The position numbers and the translations under genes were made by a program. A stretch of DNA of 7,166 nucleotides, taken from NCBI GenBank assembly GCA_025656435.1, contig JAHXHT010000122.1:1-7166 (forward strand), read 5' to 3'. The stretch's first letter is position 1. Each line of letters opens with the position of its first letter. The stretch comes from Candidatus Thiodiazotropha sp. (ex Gloverina cf. vestifex) (lineage in GTDB: Bacteria; Pseudomonadota; Gammaproteobacteria; Chromatiales; Chromatiaceae). A model generated the notes under the pieces. It worked only from the letters and a program-made list of their open reading frames with translations. It searched no databases and was not told the DNA's origin. Shown here piece after piece: positions 1 through 6,040 of this stretch.

Positions 1-1
1 C

Positions 2-220
2 GGTCGGGGCATAACGGCTGTCGCGTTGGCGAGTCGATTTTGGGGACTCGGATGTCCCAAAATCTTTCACGAGGTAGCGACACGCTTGGCACTCCTGTTT
101 TCATTCGTGTTCGTGTTGGTTATCAATCGCTACAACATTGTGCCGGAGGAACAGTACTTAGAGAGGCGTTTTGGTAAAGCCTTTTCAGACTATTGTGCTA
201 AAACCAGACGTTGGCTTTGA
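2..220 (+). CDS. C-terminal part of an isoprenylcysteine O-methyltransferase-like membrane protein (partial, possibly degraded)
   Basis: The frame is open from base 2 to the TGA at 218-220, so the gene runs off the left edge. A TTG at 26 could start a 64-aa product, but that is far shorter than the family (usually 150-220 aa). The last ~45 residues contain a hydrophobic segment (LALLFSFVFVLVI), then NRYNIVPEEQYLERRFG and a terminal RRWL. This is the usual end of ICMT/PEMT-like membrane methyltransferases: an aromatic/basic helix, EE, L..RFG..Y..Y and RRWL. The ~25 residues before it (e.g. FWGLGCPKIFHEV) do not resemble the preceding transmembrane and RHP/RNP cofactor-binding region expected there, and neither other frame shows it clearly. 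It is therefore either a diverged complete gene or a decaying or frameshifted remnant. If functional, it would methylate a small-molecule or prenyl-type substrate at the inner membrane, but the substrate cannot be told. Confidence 0.55.
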   Translation, partial: GRGITAVALASRFWGLGCPKIFHEVATRLALLFSFVFVLVINRYNIVPEEQYLERRFGKAFSDYCAKTRRWL

Positions 221-477
221 TGGTAGATTATCCTGTTGAGGAAGATCCTGCGGAGGGCGTGAGGATCGAAGCATAAGTAATATTTTATTTTTGCTATTCC
301 TGGCCGTATGGCGTAATGTTGGGGTTCTGCTTCAGATCTAACCTGCATGAAATTATTCTATTCGTGGCTTTCCCTAAGATGTACTCGGATCAAGATAACT
401 TGTGCCTGCCGGTGTTTGCAGCAGCTGTTTGTACCATTGGTGCAGATGTTTTACTGAATATTTGAGGAATACCCAAG
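221..477 (+). promoter_or_regulatory. AT-rich intergenic region with probable cold-shock gene promoter and long 5' leader
   Basis: This stretch has no convincing gene. It should hold the transcription start and leader of the downstream csp gene, since cspA-type mRNAs often have long structured 5' UTRs. A weak inverted repeat, GATCCT (244-249) with AGGATC (262-267), is followed by a T-rich stretch at 278-292 and might be a poor terminator for the left-hand gene. A possible promoter is TTGCTA (291-296), a 17-bp spacer and TAATGT (314-319), but both hexamers are weak. I see no exact E. coli cold-box element. The ribosome binding site GAGGA lies at 464-468. Confidence 0.3.
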
Positions 478-687
478 ATGGCTGAGAAACAGACTGGAAC
501 CGTTAAGTGGTTCGATAGTGCAAAAGGTTTTGGTTTTATTGAGCGTGAAAATGGCAAAGATTTATTTGTTCATTTTCGTTCTATCGTAGGCGAAGGCCAT
601 CGGTCTCTCGAAGAGGGACAGAAAGTCGAATTCGTCGAGGTTGAGGGTGCCAAAGGCCCTCAGGCTAATGACGTAGTCGCACTCTAG
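478..687 (+). CDS. CspA-family cold-shock protein (nucleic-acid chaperone)
   Basis: This is a 69-aa single-domain cold-shock protein, the normal length for the CspA/CspE family. It binds single-stranded RNA and DNA in the cytoplasm and melts RNA secondary structure. The single CSD fills the whole chain: GTVKWFD (7-13), RNP1 KGFGFI (16-21), RNP2 LFVHF (29-33), then the usual EEGQKVEF (45-52) and the C-terminal KGPQA..V..L. All the key aromatic residues (W11, F12, F18, F20, F30, H32, F33) are present. The ATG start is supported by GAGGA at 464-468, nine bases upstream. A perfect 13-bp hairpin follows the stop and an RRM protein gene lies 116 bp downstream on the same strand, so two small RNA-binding proteins sit side by side. 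The sequence alone cannot say whether this paralog is cold-induced or constitutive (CspC/CspE-like). Confidence 0.96.
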   Translation: MAEKQTGTVKWFDSAKGFGFIERENGKDLFVHFRSIVGEGHRSLEEGQKVEFVEVEGAKGPQANDVVAL

Positions 688-698
688 ATTCTTTTCAA

Positions 699-732
699 GA
701 TTCGTGTGTCGGATTATTTCGACACACGAATC
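699..732 (+). terminator. Perfect 13-bp stem-loop after the cold-shock gene (terminator or processing/attenuation hairpin)
   Basis: GATTCGTGTGTCG (699-711) pairs perfectly with CGACACACGAATC (720-732) around an 8-nt loop, 11 bases after the csp stop. No U-tract follows the stem on the + strand, and an interrupted T-run (692-695) lies before it, so it is not a textbook intrinsic terminator. It may protect the csp mRNA 3' end or attenuate read-through into the RRM gene. Confidence 0.6.
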
Positions 733-803
733 GACGCCGCATTACTTGAAGGTGGGAGACTGATCGTGTCAGTTGTCTCGCAGCCAACATTGGTCAAATC
801 CCA

Positions 804-1070
804 TTGATTACAATCTTTATACGCGGTCTGCCTCGTGTTTCCACCGAAGAGAGCGTTAGTGCACTCTTCTCCAAATATGGTGCAGTGCGCTCGATCAAGC
901 TCGTGAAAGATATCTTTTCCGGTGAGTGCAAAGGTTTCGCCACTATCGAAATGGAAGGGCACGAGGGCCGAGCTGCAATCACGGCACTGGATGGTAAGGA
1001 GTTCGATGGCAGCGTGATTGGCGTTGGATTGAATAACCCTAAAAAGGGTCGTGGCGGTAGGCGCCGCTAA
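804..1070 (+). CDS. Small RRM-domain RNA-binding protein
   Basis: This 88-aa protein consists of one RNA recognition motif and a short basic tail. RNP2 is IFIRGL (residues 4-9). RNP1 is KGFATIEM (43-50), where the fifth position, normally aromatic, is threonine, while F45 is kept. Conserved spacing residues ALDGKEFDG (61-69) follow, then an arginine/glycine-rich tail (KKGRGGRRR, 80-88). Small bacterial RRM proteins of this type are presumed cytoplasmic RNA binders, often cold-associated. The adjacent cold-shock gene fits that, although the exact target is unknown. The start is uncertain. The family usually begins one or two residues before TIFIR, which points to the TTG at 804, but no Shine-Dalgarno is visible upstream. 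The frame is open back to 750 with no ATG or GTG. It may be co-transcribed with csp by read-through of the hairpin at 699-732. Confidence 0.88.
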   Translation: MITIFIRGLPRVSTEESVSALFSKYGAVRSIKLVKDIFSGECKGFATIEMEGHEGRAAITALDGKEFDGSVIGVGLNNPKKGRGGRRR

Positions 1071-1213
1071 CTGACCCTGCTAGCATGTTGCGCCTGAAAA
1101 TGCGCCGCTCGTTATTACTCGTCGCTCATTTGGCATCACTAAATCTACGCTCTTCGTTTCTTGATGGGCACTTTTTTAGGTGCAACAGTGAACAATGACA
1201 ATAAAAATTAGTA
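1071..1213. other. Intergenic region between convergent genes; nothing clearly functional seen
   Basis: I see no gene and no strong + strand terminator here. AGGCGC (1059-1064) at the end of the RRM gene can pair with GCGCCT (1090-1095). The octamer GCGCCGCT occurs twice (1061-1068 and 1102-1109). These are weak features that could help end the RRM transcript. The A/T-rich part at 1200-1213 supplies the U-tract of the minus-strand terminator described separately. Confidence 0.3.
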
Positions 1214-1240
1214 TTAACAGGCCCTAGGTTGCCTGGTTAA
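1214..1240 (-). terminator. Probable terminator of the minus-strand operon, overlapping the restored truC stop
   Basis: Read on the minus strand, TTAACCAGGC (1240-1231) pairs with GCCTGTTAA (1222-1214) with a single bulged base and an 8-nt loop. A U-rich stretch (TAATTTTTATTG, 1210-1199) follows. The stop codon of the frame-corrected truC (1226-1224) lies in the loop, so this hairpin sits exactly at the end of the operon. Confidence 0.5.
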
Positions 1241-2008
1241 TAAATATCCCTTCTATCTTCCTGAACACATTGTCGAGTGCCGCTTCCAATACAAGAGGTT
1301 CTCCGGTAACTGGGTGCTTAATCTCCATCTGGGTTGCCGCGAGCAACAGGCGCCGGCAGCCAAACTGTTCAGAAAAAAACGATTATGACTTGTTTTCCCA
1401 TAGCTCGTATCACCAATAATCGGGTGAGAGAGATGCTTGAAATGGCGTCGGATCTGATGCTTTCTTCCAGTTAGTGGATTTATCTTCACCAGGGAGTAGC
1501 GGCTGGTCGGGTAGCGGTCGACGCAGAAGGGAAGATCTAGGGTAGCCAGGCGGTGATATTTTGTGATGGCGGGTTGGGGAGGTTTGCTTTTTCTGGCCCT
1601 GCGGTCAGTCATCTTGTCCAGCTTCTCCTTCAGCGGGTAGTCAACGGTGTCAGAAAGCGCCGTGTATCCCCGAACAACCGCAAGATACTGTTTTATGACC
1701 TGCTTTTCGGAAAACTGGGCACTGAGATTTCTGGCAATCTCAGATGAGAGCGCAAACAGTAAAACCCCAGATGTTGGTTTATCCAAACGGTGTACTGGAT
1801 AGACATATTGCCCGATCTGATCACGCAGGAGCGTCATTGCAGAACGTTTTTTATGTCTATCGACAAGTGAGGGGTGGACAAGCAGGCCTGTGGGTTTGTT
1901 GACAGCAATCAGATGGGTGTCCCGATAGATGATATCGAGACAATCTCTCGAGGTTACTATCTTATTAGGCTCTGGTATCCAATCTGAGGAAGTGCTTCGT
2001 AAAGGCAT
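1224..2008 (-). pseudogene. truC: tRNA pseudouridine(65) synthase TruC, interrupted by a one-base frameshift
   Basis: TruC converts U65 in the T-arm of certain tRNAs to pseudouridine in the cytoplasm. The uninterrupted reading frame (251 aa, ATG at 2008, TAG ending at 1253) matches TruC only up to residue 212. It shows IIYRDTHLIAVNKPTGLLVH (26-45) and the RluA-type catalytic motif HRLDKPTSGV (73-82, catalytic D76). GPQPA is replaced by KPPQPAIT, and INPLTGRKHQIRRH (176-189) and HPIIGD (195-200) follow. After HNRFF the chain changes to unrelated sequence. In the next frame the normal family ending appears at once (EQFGCRRLLLAATQ, then HPVTGEPL) and runs to a TAG at 1226-1224. The switch lies at T7 on the coding strand (A7 at 1373-1379). 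One extra T gives HNRFFSEQFGC and a total of 261 aa, about the usual TruC length (~260). It is last in the operon, 14 bp after the permease, with no visible Shine-Dalgarno. The ~23 residues before the family start may be an extension. A sequencing or assembly error is as likely as a real mutation. Confidence 0.9.
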
Positions 2009-2022
2009 GACAGAAGGTATCG

Positions 2023-3234
2023 TTAAATATCCCTGAGTCCTTCAGAAGGTTCGATACGTGCCGCCCGATAGCCTGCCATCGAGGCAGCCAGAATAGCTGC
2101 TGCGAGGGTCAGTGCCAGGGCAATGAGAAAATGGGCAGGCAAGAGATGACACAGGGTGTCACCACTCTCAAGCTGGGAGGCAAACATCCGATTGATGGTA
2201 AAGCTGACTCCGAGATAGATCAGAGAGGCGATCAACCAGCCGAAGAAGGCGGTGAATATTGACTGGATCACCGGGAACCAGACGATATCGGCAGTGCGCA
2301 GACCGACCAGTCGCAAGACACTCAGCTCCTTTCGCTTTCGGTCCACATTTGCCCACAAGCTGGCGCTGAGGGAGAGAGCAAATCCTGCCAGGCCGATTAT
2401 GGCGATAAGCCAGAAAACAGCACTCAGATTACGGTCCATGCTGCGTACGATGTCGATATCAGCAGCCCGGGTGCTGACTTCTATGCCGAGCTTGGCAAGT
2501 GCGTCACTCATGGGCGAGACGTCATAGATGGACCGGGTATAGAGACGAAAACTGGGGTAGGTTCGGTCTTTTTCGTCACCGGCTGAGCCGCCCCACCCCA
2601 AAGCCAGTACTGCACGCCCGTCTCGGAAGTCCTCAGCGGATTCCACCAGATAAAGCGGCACGAAGGCGCCGTCACGGGAGAAGCTGGCGAGTTTGGCCAC
2701 ATCGGTGACTTGTAGAGGCAAGTGCACCCTTTCGCTGCGGCCTTTGAATCGACGGGTCAGACTGCCGCTGATCTCGTCACCGGGCCTGACCTTGAGTTTG
2801 CGAGCCGCTGAATCGGAGAGGATCAGTTGTTGCAGTCCCTGCGGCATCTTCTGGTGTTTCAGTAATGGGTCAGCGCGGTCAGTGGGGATCATTTCTACCG
2901 GCAGGATACGATTGCCGGTTTCACTTTTGAGTTCGATCGTGGCGGCGATAGCGCGCGTGCGGGGCACGATGAAGGCGACCTCGGAACGATTGCGTAGCTC
3001 TTCAATCCAAGCCCGATTGTAACGACCGCTGCCCACGGGGCGGATCTCCTGGTTGCGAGGGTCCTCGATCAGATTGTCGAGCATACTGCCGACAATGCCG
3101 AATTTTAATCCGAAGAGAATCAGCATAGGCCCCAATACGGCAGCCAATGCAAGGATGAAGAAGCCAGACATCTGCCATTCGTTGCGGTAATCCCGCCCGG
3201 CCAACCAGAAGGTGTCTTTGAGTCGGTGATGCAT
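2023..3234 (-). CDS. FtsX-type ABC transporter permease, TagS-like (MacB/LolC superfamily)
   Basis: This is a 403-aa inner-membrane permease with the FtsX/MacB/LolC layout. One transmembrane helix lies near the N terminus (about 23-45), followed by a large periplasmic domain (about 46-270) and three C-terminal helices (about 271-293, 318-345, 365-388). Between the second and third helices is the typical cytoplasmic coupling segment RKRKELSVLRLVGLR (299-313). The protein ends with AARIEPSEGLRDI, like many members ('a.r.dPaeaLR'). Such permeases usually do not move small solutes. They extract lipoproteins or transmit ATPase-driven force to periplasmic partners. The ATG overlaps the ATPase stop by one base (TAATG), so translation is coupled and the two form one transporter, presumably as a homodimer with two ATPases. 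The gene pair directly follows a PpkA-like VWA gene, so TagS of the TagQRST pathway is the best functional parallel. LolC/E or a general MacB-type permease is less likely from context. Family assignment is firm; the TagS parallel is inference. Confidence 0.88.
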   Translation of the reverse strand: MHHRLKDTFWLAGRDYRNEWQMSGFFILALAAVLGPMLILFGLKFGIVGSMLDNLIEDPRNQEIRPVGSGRYNRAWIEELRNRSEVAFIVPRTRAIAATIELKSETGNRILPVEMIPTDRADPLLKHQKMPQGLQQLILSDSAARKLKVRPGDEISGSLTRRFKGRSERVHLPLQVTDVAKLASFSRDGAFVPLYLVESAEDFRDGRAVLALGWGGSAGDEKDRTYPSFRLYTRSIYDVSPMSDALAKLGIEVSTRAADIDIVRSMDRNLSAVFWLIAIIGLAGFALSLSASLWANVDRKRKELSVLRLVGLRTADIVWFPVIQSIFTAFFGWLIASLIYLGVSFTINRMFASQLESGDTLCHLLPAHFLIALALTLAAAILAASMAGYRAARIEPSEGLRDI

Positions 3235-4007
3235 TAGCCGGTGACTACGGTCTCGGTCATCGAGCCGTCCTCCTCCCGGCGGGTATGGTGTTCCAGATGG
3301 CGTAGCCCGAGACGGTTGATATGTCGCCAGGCGTGGCTGGCGAGAATCACGGTGATATGCAGCTCATCAACCAGCTCGATAAAAAGGGACATAATGCGTT
3401 CTGCGGCGATCGGATCGAGGGAAGCGGTAGGCTCATCGGCGATCACAATGGAGGGACGGTGCGCGAGAGCGCGTCCGATGGCAACCCGTTGACGCTCACC
3501 CACTGACAGTAGGTGGGGCAGCTTGTCGAGGTGGCGGCGGATACCCAGGTCACCCGCCAGCTCGTCGACCAGTCCGTCATTAGGCATGTCGAGCAGGCGA
3601 CGGGAGAGGTTGATGTTCTCCCTGACGGTCAGATAGGGCAGCAGACCCCCGGTCTGCATCACATAACCGATACGCAAGCGGCGGAGATCTCCCAGTCTGT
3701 TTAACTGCCGTTTACGCCAGAGTCCGGAGATATCCACCGGTTCGGCGCCTTTCTCAGAACGGAAGCGGAAGGATCCGGTCTCACTCGGTTTGAGTGTCAT
3801 GGATAGCATGTCGAGCAGCGTGCTCTTGCCGCAACCACTCTCACCGATGAGAGCGATCTTCTCCCCCAGGGCGATCTGCAGACTGGGCACGCGCAGGCGG
3901 AAGGCGGTACCTTCGGCCTCACGGGTCTTGACAACGTCGCGCAGATGGTAGATCAGGACTTTGTCACCGGTCAGTCCGTTTCCGGTACTTACTTCAGGTG
4001 CGGTCAC
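3234..4007 (-). CDS. ABC transporter ATP-binding protein, TagT-like (LolD/MacB-type ATPase)
   Basis: This 257-aa cytoplasmic nucleotide-binding subunit powers the adjacent permease. Visible motifs are Walker A GESGCGKST (55-63), Q-loop Q118 in VMQTGGLLPYLTV, signature LSVGERQ (167-173) in place of LSGGQ, Walker B IVIADEP (187-193, D191 and E192), D-loop SLD (196-198) and the H-loop histidine H225 in ASHAW. All catalytic residues are present, so it should hydrolyse ATP. The signature valine and the SHAW after Walker B differ from typical LolD/MacB proteins (LSGGQ, THD). The N-terminal ~18 residues precede the usual domain start and the C terminus is an acidic/basic tail. The start is a GTG at 4007-4005, two bases after the TGA of the VWA gene, which suggests translational coupling; no strong Shine-Dalgarno is seen. 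It overlaps the permease start by one base. By position beside a PpkA-like VWA gene it resembles TagT of the threonine-phosphorylation pathway. Confidence 0.92.
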   Translation of the reverse strand: MTAPEVSTGNGLTGDKVLIYHLRDVVKTREAEGTAFRLRVPSLQIALGEKIALIGESGCGKSTLLDMLSMTLKPSETGSFRFRSEKGAEPVDISGLWRKRQLNRLGDLRRLRIGYVMQTGGLLPYLTVRENINLSRRLLDMPNDGLVDELAGDLGIRRHLDKLPHLLSVGERQRVAIGRALAHRPSIVIADEPTASLDPIAAERIMSLFIELVDELHITVILASHAWRHINRLGLRHLEHHTRREEDGSMTETVVTG

Positions 4008-4009
4008 GG

Positions 4010-6016
4010 TCAGGGCAGCATTTCCAGGGCGATGGGAAAAACCGAGTCACCGGTGATCGGACCACCGTCAAGTGAGACCCAGAGGTCGGTGTGGTCATGC
4101 AGCACTTCGTAGTAGTTGATCTTCTCTTCCAGCCGATTGATAAATGTGACCTGCTCACGGGCCGGCCAATCCTGCCAGTTCTCCAGGGAGAGATTCATCA
4201 CTTCACCGGTGTAAGGCAGGTCCTCAATGTATTCGCGCATGAAGCCCATATCAGCCAGATTGCCTGCCCGGGCGCCTGATGCACGGGTTGTCGTACCAAG
4301 TTGCTCCGGGTCACGAGCGATAGTGGCTGCAAGACTCTTCAGATCATTAAGAAAGGTGCGGGGTGAGAACAGCCCCTCTTCTGCAGTAACGAGTACCTGG
4401 CGCAAGATGCTGTGCAGATCACTCAGCTGGTCACGCGTCAACAGCACCCTGACATCAAGGGTCTGACGCTGTGGATCGCTGAAGTCGCGATCAACCAGCC
4501 ATGCGTTAAAGACATTGGGGATCTGTTTCTTGTCGTCCTGTTGCAGATAGCGCATGCGCAGGGCGTAGCCCAGTTTGGCGACCTTGGCCTGGAACTGGGC
4601 CAGTTGATCCGGAGACTCCTCCTGCTTTTCTCTGTTCGCTTCATTGGCTTGACGTCTTTCAGCAATGGTTTTACCGGCTGCCGCTACGGCTGCCAGCTTT
4701 ACCTGCTCAGTGATCTGCTGGGCCAGCGCATCGAGTACTCGACCAAAACGCTCGACGTTGCCAGTCTCTACACCGAAATAGAAGCTGCCAATGCCTGGGT
4801 AGTAAGAGAGGTCCCGATAGGTTTCCTCTGCATTGATATGGTCAGCCATGACACTGGGTGTTAACAGGTGGAGCACCGATAGTGCAATCCCTTTATTCTG
4901 TGCCAGACGACGTAGGGCAGCACTCGACATGCCGGTGCCTGATAAACTATTACCCGCCTCACGGGGACCTGCATCAGTGACCAGCACCACATAACGGGCA
5001 TCCTGTTCTTCCCAGTTGATGCCGGCAATGGCCTCGTTGACACCGGCGTAACTGTCTTCGATAAAGTCGCGACTGGAGACAGTGGCAGCCTTGAGCGATG
5101 AGACATGATGAAAGAAGCTCTCGGCATCCTGGCCCTGTTCGAGGTCAACGTAAGTGCGGGTCAGGTACTCCAGACCTGGGGCGACATCCGGATTGTCGCG
5201 AAAGGCGATCAGGCCGAAGCTGACGTCGCCGGTCAATTGTTCCTTAGTGATAGTGTTGTAGATTTTGCGTACTGCTTCACGAGTGCGATCGATATAGGGA
5301 TCCATTGAGAGAGTCGAGTCGATCACGAAAACTACGGCGGAGCGGAAGGGTTTTGTAGTCTTCTTATCGGTTTGGGCGGCTTTCGGTTTGGGCGGTTTTG
5401 ACTGCGCCAACGGTAGTAACGGTACACTGGAGACCTGCAGCATGCGTGCCTGCTCGCTCTCGAGGTAGATATCCTCATGGTCACGAATCGGCACCAGGTA
5501 GAAGTCCTTGAGTATGTCCACATGGGTGCGAGGCTGGATGGCGATCACCGGCGCGTCAGCAGCCAGTTTGCCCGCTGCCGCTGCCTGGTAGAGCTGGCGA
5601 TATCTCGCTTTGTTCCCATTCTCAATCAATGACTTTAGGCCATCTTTATCGCGGAACAGCAGTACCCTGTCCGCCCCCAACGGATCACGGAAGGCTACGG
5701 TCAGGCCCTGGTTCCAGGGGATGGTGTCGATTTCTGGCATCCAGCCTGTTGTCTCTCCATGACGGTTAAGACCGAGTTGGACCCAGGGTGAGCCATCCCG
5801 CGTCTCCCGCTTGTAGACATAATAGGCGCTGAAGGGTGTTGCTGGAGCACCGTTCCCCTCTTGCGGTTGGGCGAAGATAAGGGCACCGGGCTTGCTCAAT
5901 ACACGCTGGTAGAGTGCCTGCTTGCCTTCCATCAGGAGCGGTTCCGCCTGACTCATTGCCGGTGAACCCATCGCTAGAATCAACAGCGCAAATAGGGTCT
6001 GTTTAAGGTAAGCCAT
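4010..6016 (-). CDS. Secreted/periplasmic VWA-domain protein resembling the C-terminal half of the T6SS kinase PpkA, without a kinase domain
   Basis: This 668-aa protein has a clear Sec signal peptide: K5, a hydrophobic core at 8-16, and likely cleavage after SQA (22-24). Residues ~34-100 (LYQRVLSKPGA, YYVYKRE, WVQLGL, TTGWMPEIDTIPW) look like a bacterial SH3-type fold. A proline/lysine-rich linker (206-223) follows. A von Willebrand A domain covers ~226-440. Its MIDAS is DSTLS (233-237, a DxTxS variant of DxSxS), followed by YIDRTREAVRKIY (241-253), SFGLIAFRDN (266-275) and VLVTDAGPRE (344-353). The C-terminal ~220 residues are mostly predicted helical, with no family I can name. From memory, the layout and the KQALYQRVLSKPGA and DPYIDRTREA segments match the region after the membrane helix of PpkA, the kinase that controls type VI secretion in Pseudomonas. 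No kinase motifs are present. The ATG has a strong Shine-Dalgarno (AAGGA, about 8 bases upstream). It is likely a metal-dependent protein-binding sensor or partner of the ABC transporter encoded next to it; that role is inferred. Confidence 0.9.
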   Translation of the reverse strand: MAYLKQTLFALLILAMGSPAMSQAEPLLMEGKQALYQRVLSKPGALIFAQPQEGNGAPATPFSAYYVYKRETRDGSPWVQLGLNRHGETTGWMPEIDTIPWNQGLTVAFRDPLGADRVLLFRDKDGLKSLIENGNKARYRQLYQAAAAGKLAADAPVIAIQPRTHVDILKDFYLVPIRDHEDIYLESEQARMLQVSSVPLLPLAQSKPPKPKAAQTDKKTTKPFRSAVVFVIDSTLSMDPYIDRTREAVRKIYNTITKEQLTGDVSFGLIAFRDNPDVAPGLEYLTRTYVDLEQGQDAESFFHHVSSLKAATVSSRDFIEDSYAGVNEAIAGINWEEQDARYVVLVTDAGPREAGNSLSGTGMSSAALRRLAQNKGIALSVLHLLTPSVMADHINAEETYRDLSYYPGIGSFYFGVETGNVERFGRVLDALAQQITEQVKLAAVAAAGKTIAERRQANEANREKQEESPDQLAQFQAKVAKLGYALRMRYLQQDDKKQIPNVFNAWLVDRDFSDPQRQTLDVRVLLTRDQLSDLHSILRQVLVTAEEGLFSPRTFLNDLKSLAATIARDPEQLGTTTRASGARAGNLADMGFMREYIEDLPYTGEVMNLSLENWQDWPAREQVTFINRLEEKINYYEVLHDHTDLWVSLDGGPITGDSVFPIALEMLP

Positions 6017-6040
6017 CGCTCGTTTCCTTCTAGATGTTCT

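Noticed and set aside
714..982. Two minus-strand open frames opposite the RRM gene
   Set aside because: Both are antisense to a clear RRM domain and show no family features of their own.
1036..1049. ACCCT-AAAA-AGGGT small hairpin near the end of the RRM gene
   Set aside because: It is only 5 bp, lies within coding sequence for the basic tail and has no U-tract, so it is probably a chance of codon use.
1553..1747. 64-aa + strand open frame inside truC
   Set aside because: It is antisense to the conserved TruC core and has no support.
2023..4007. FtsE/FtsX cell-division pair or a LolCDE system
   Set aside because: FtsX is shorter with a different periplasmic domain and FtsE lacks the long N terminus. 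LolCDE would normally have two permeases. The neighbouring PpkA-like VWA gene favours a TagTS-type pair.
4412..4864. 150-aa + strand open frame opposite the VWA gene
   Set aside because: It lies fully inside the VWA coding region in antisense, has no ribosome binding site and no recognisable motif, while the minus frame has clear domain structure. It is a shadow frame.
4010..6016. Complete PpkA Ser/Thr kinase
   Set aside because: No kinase glycine loop, HRD or DFG motif is present, and the protein begins with a cleavable signal peptide.
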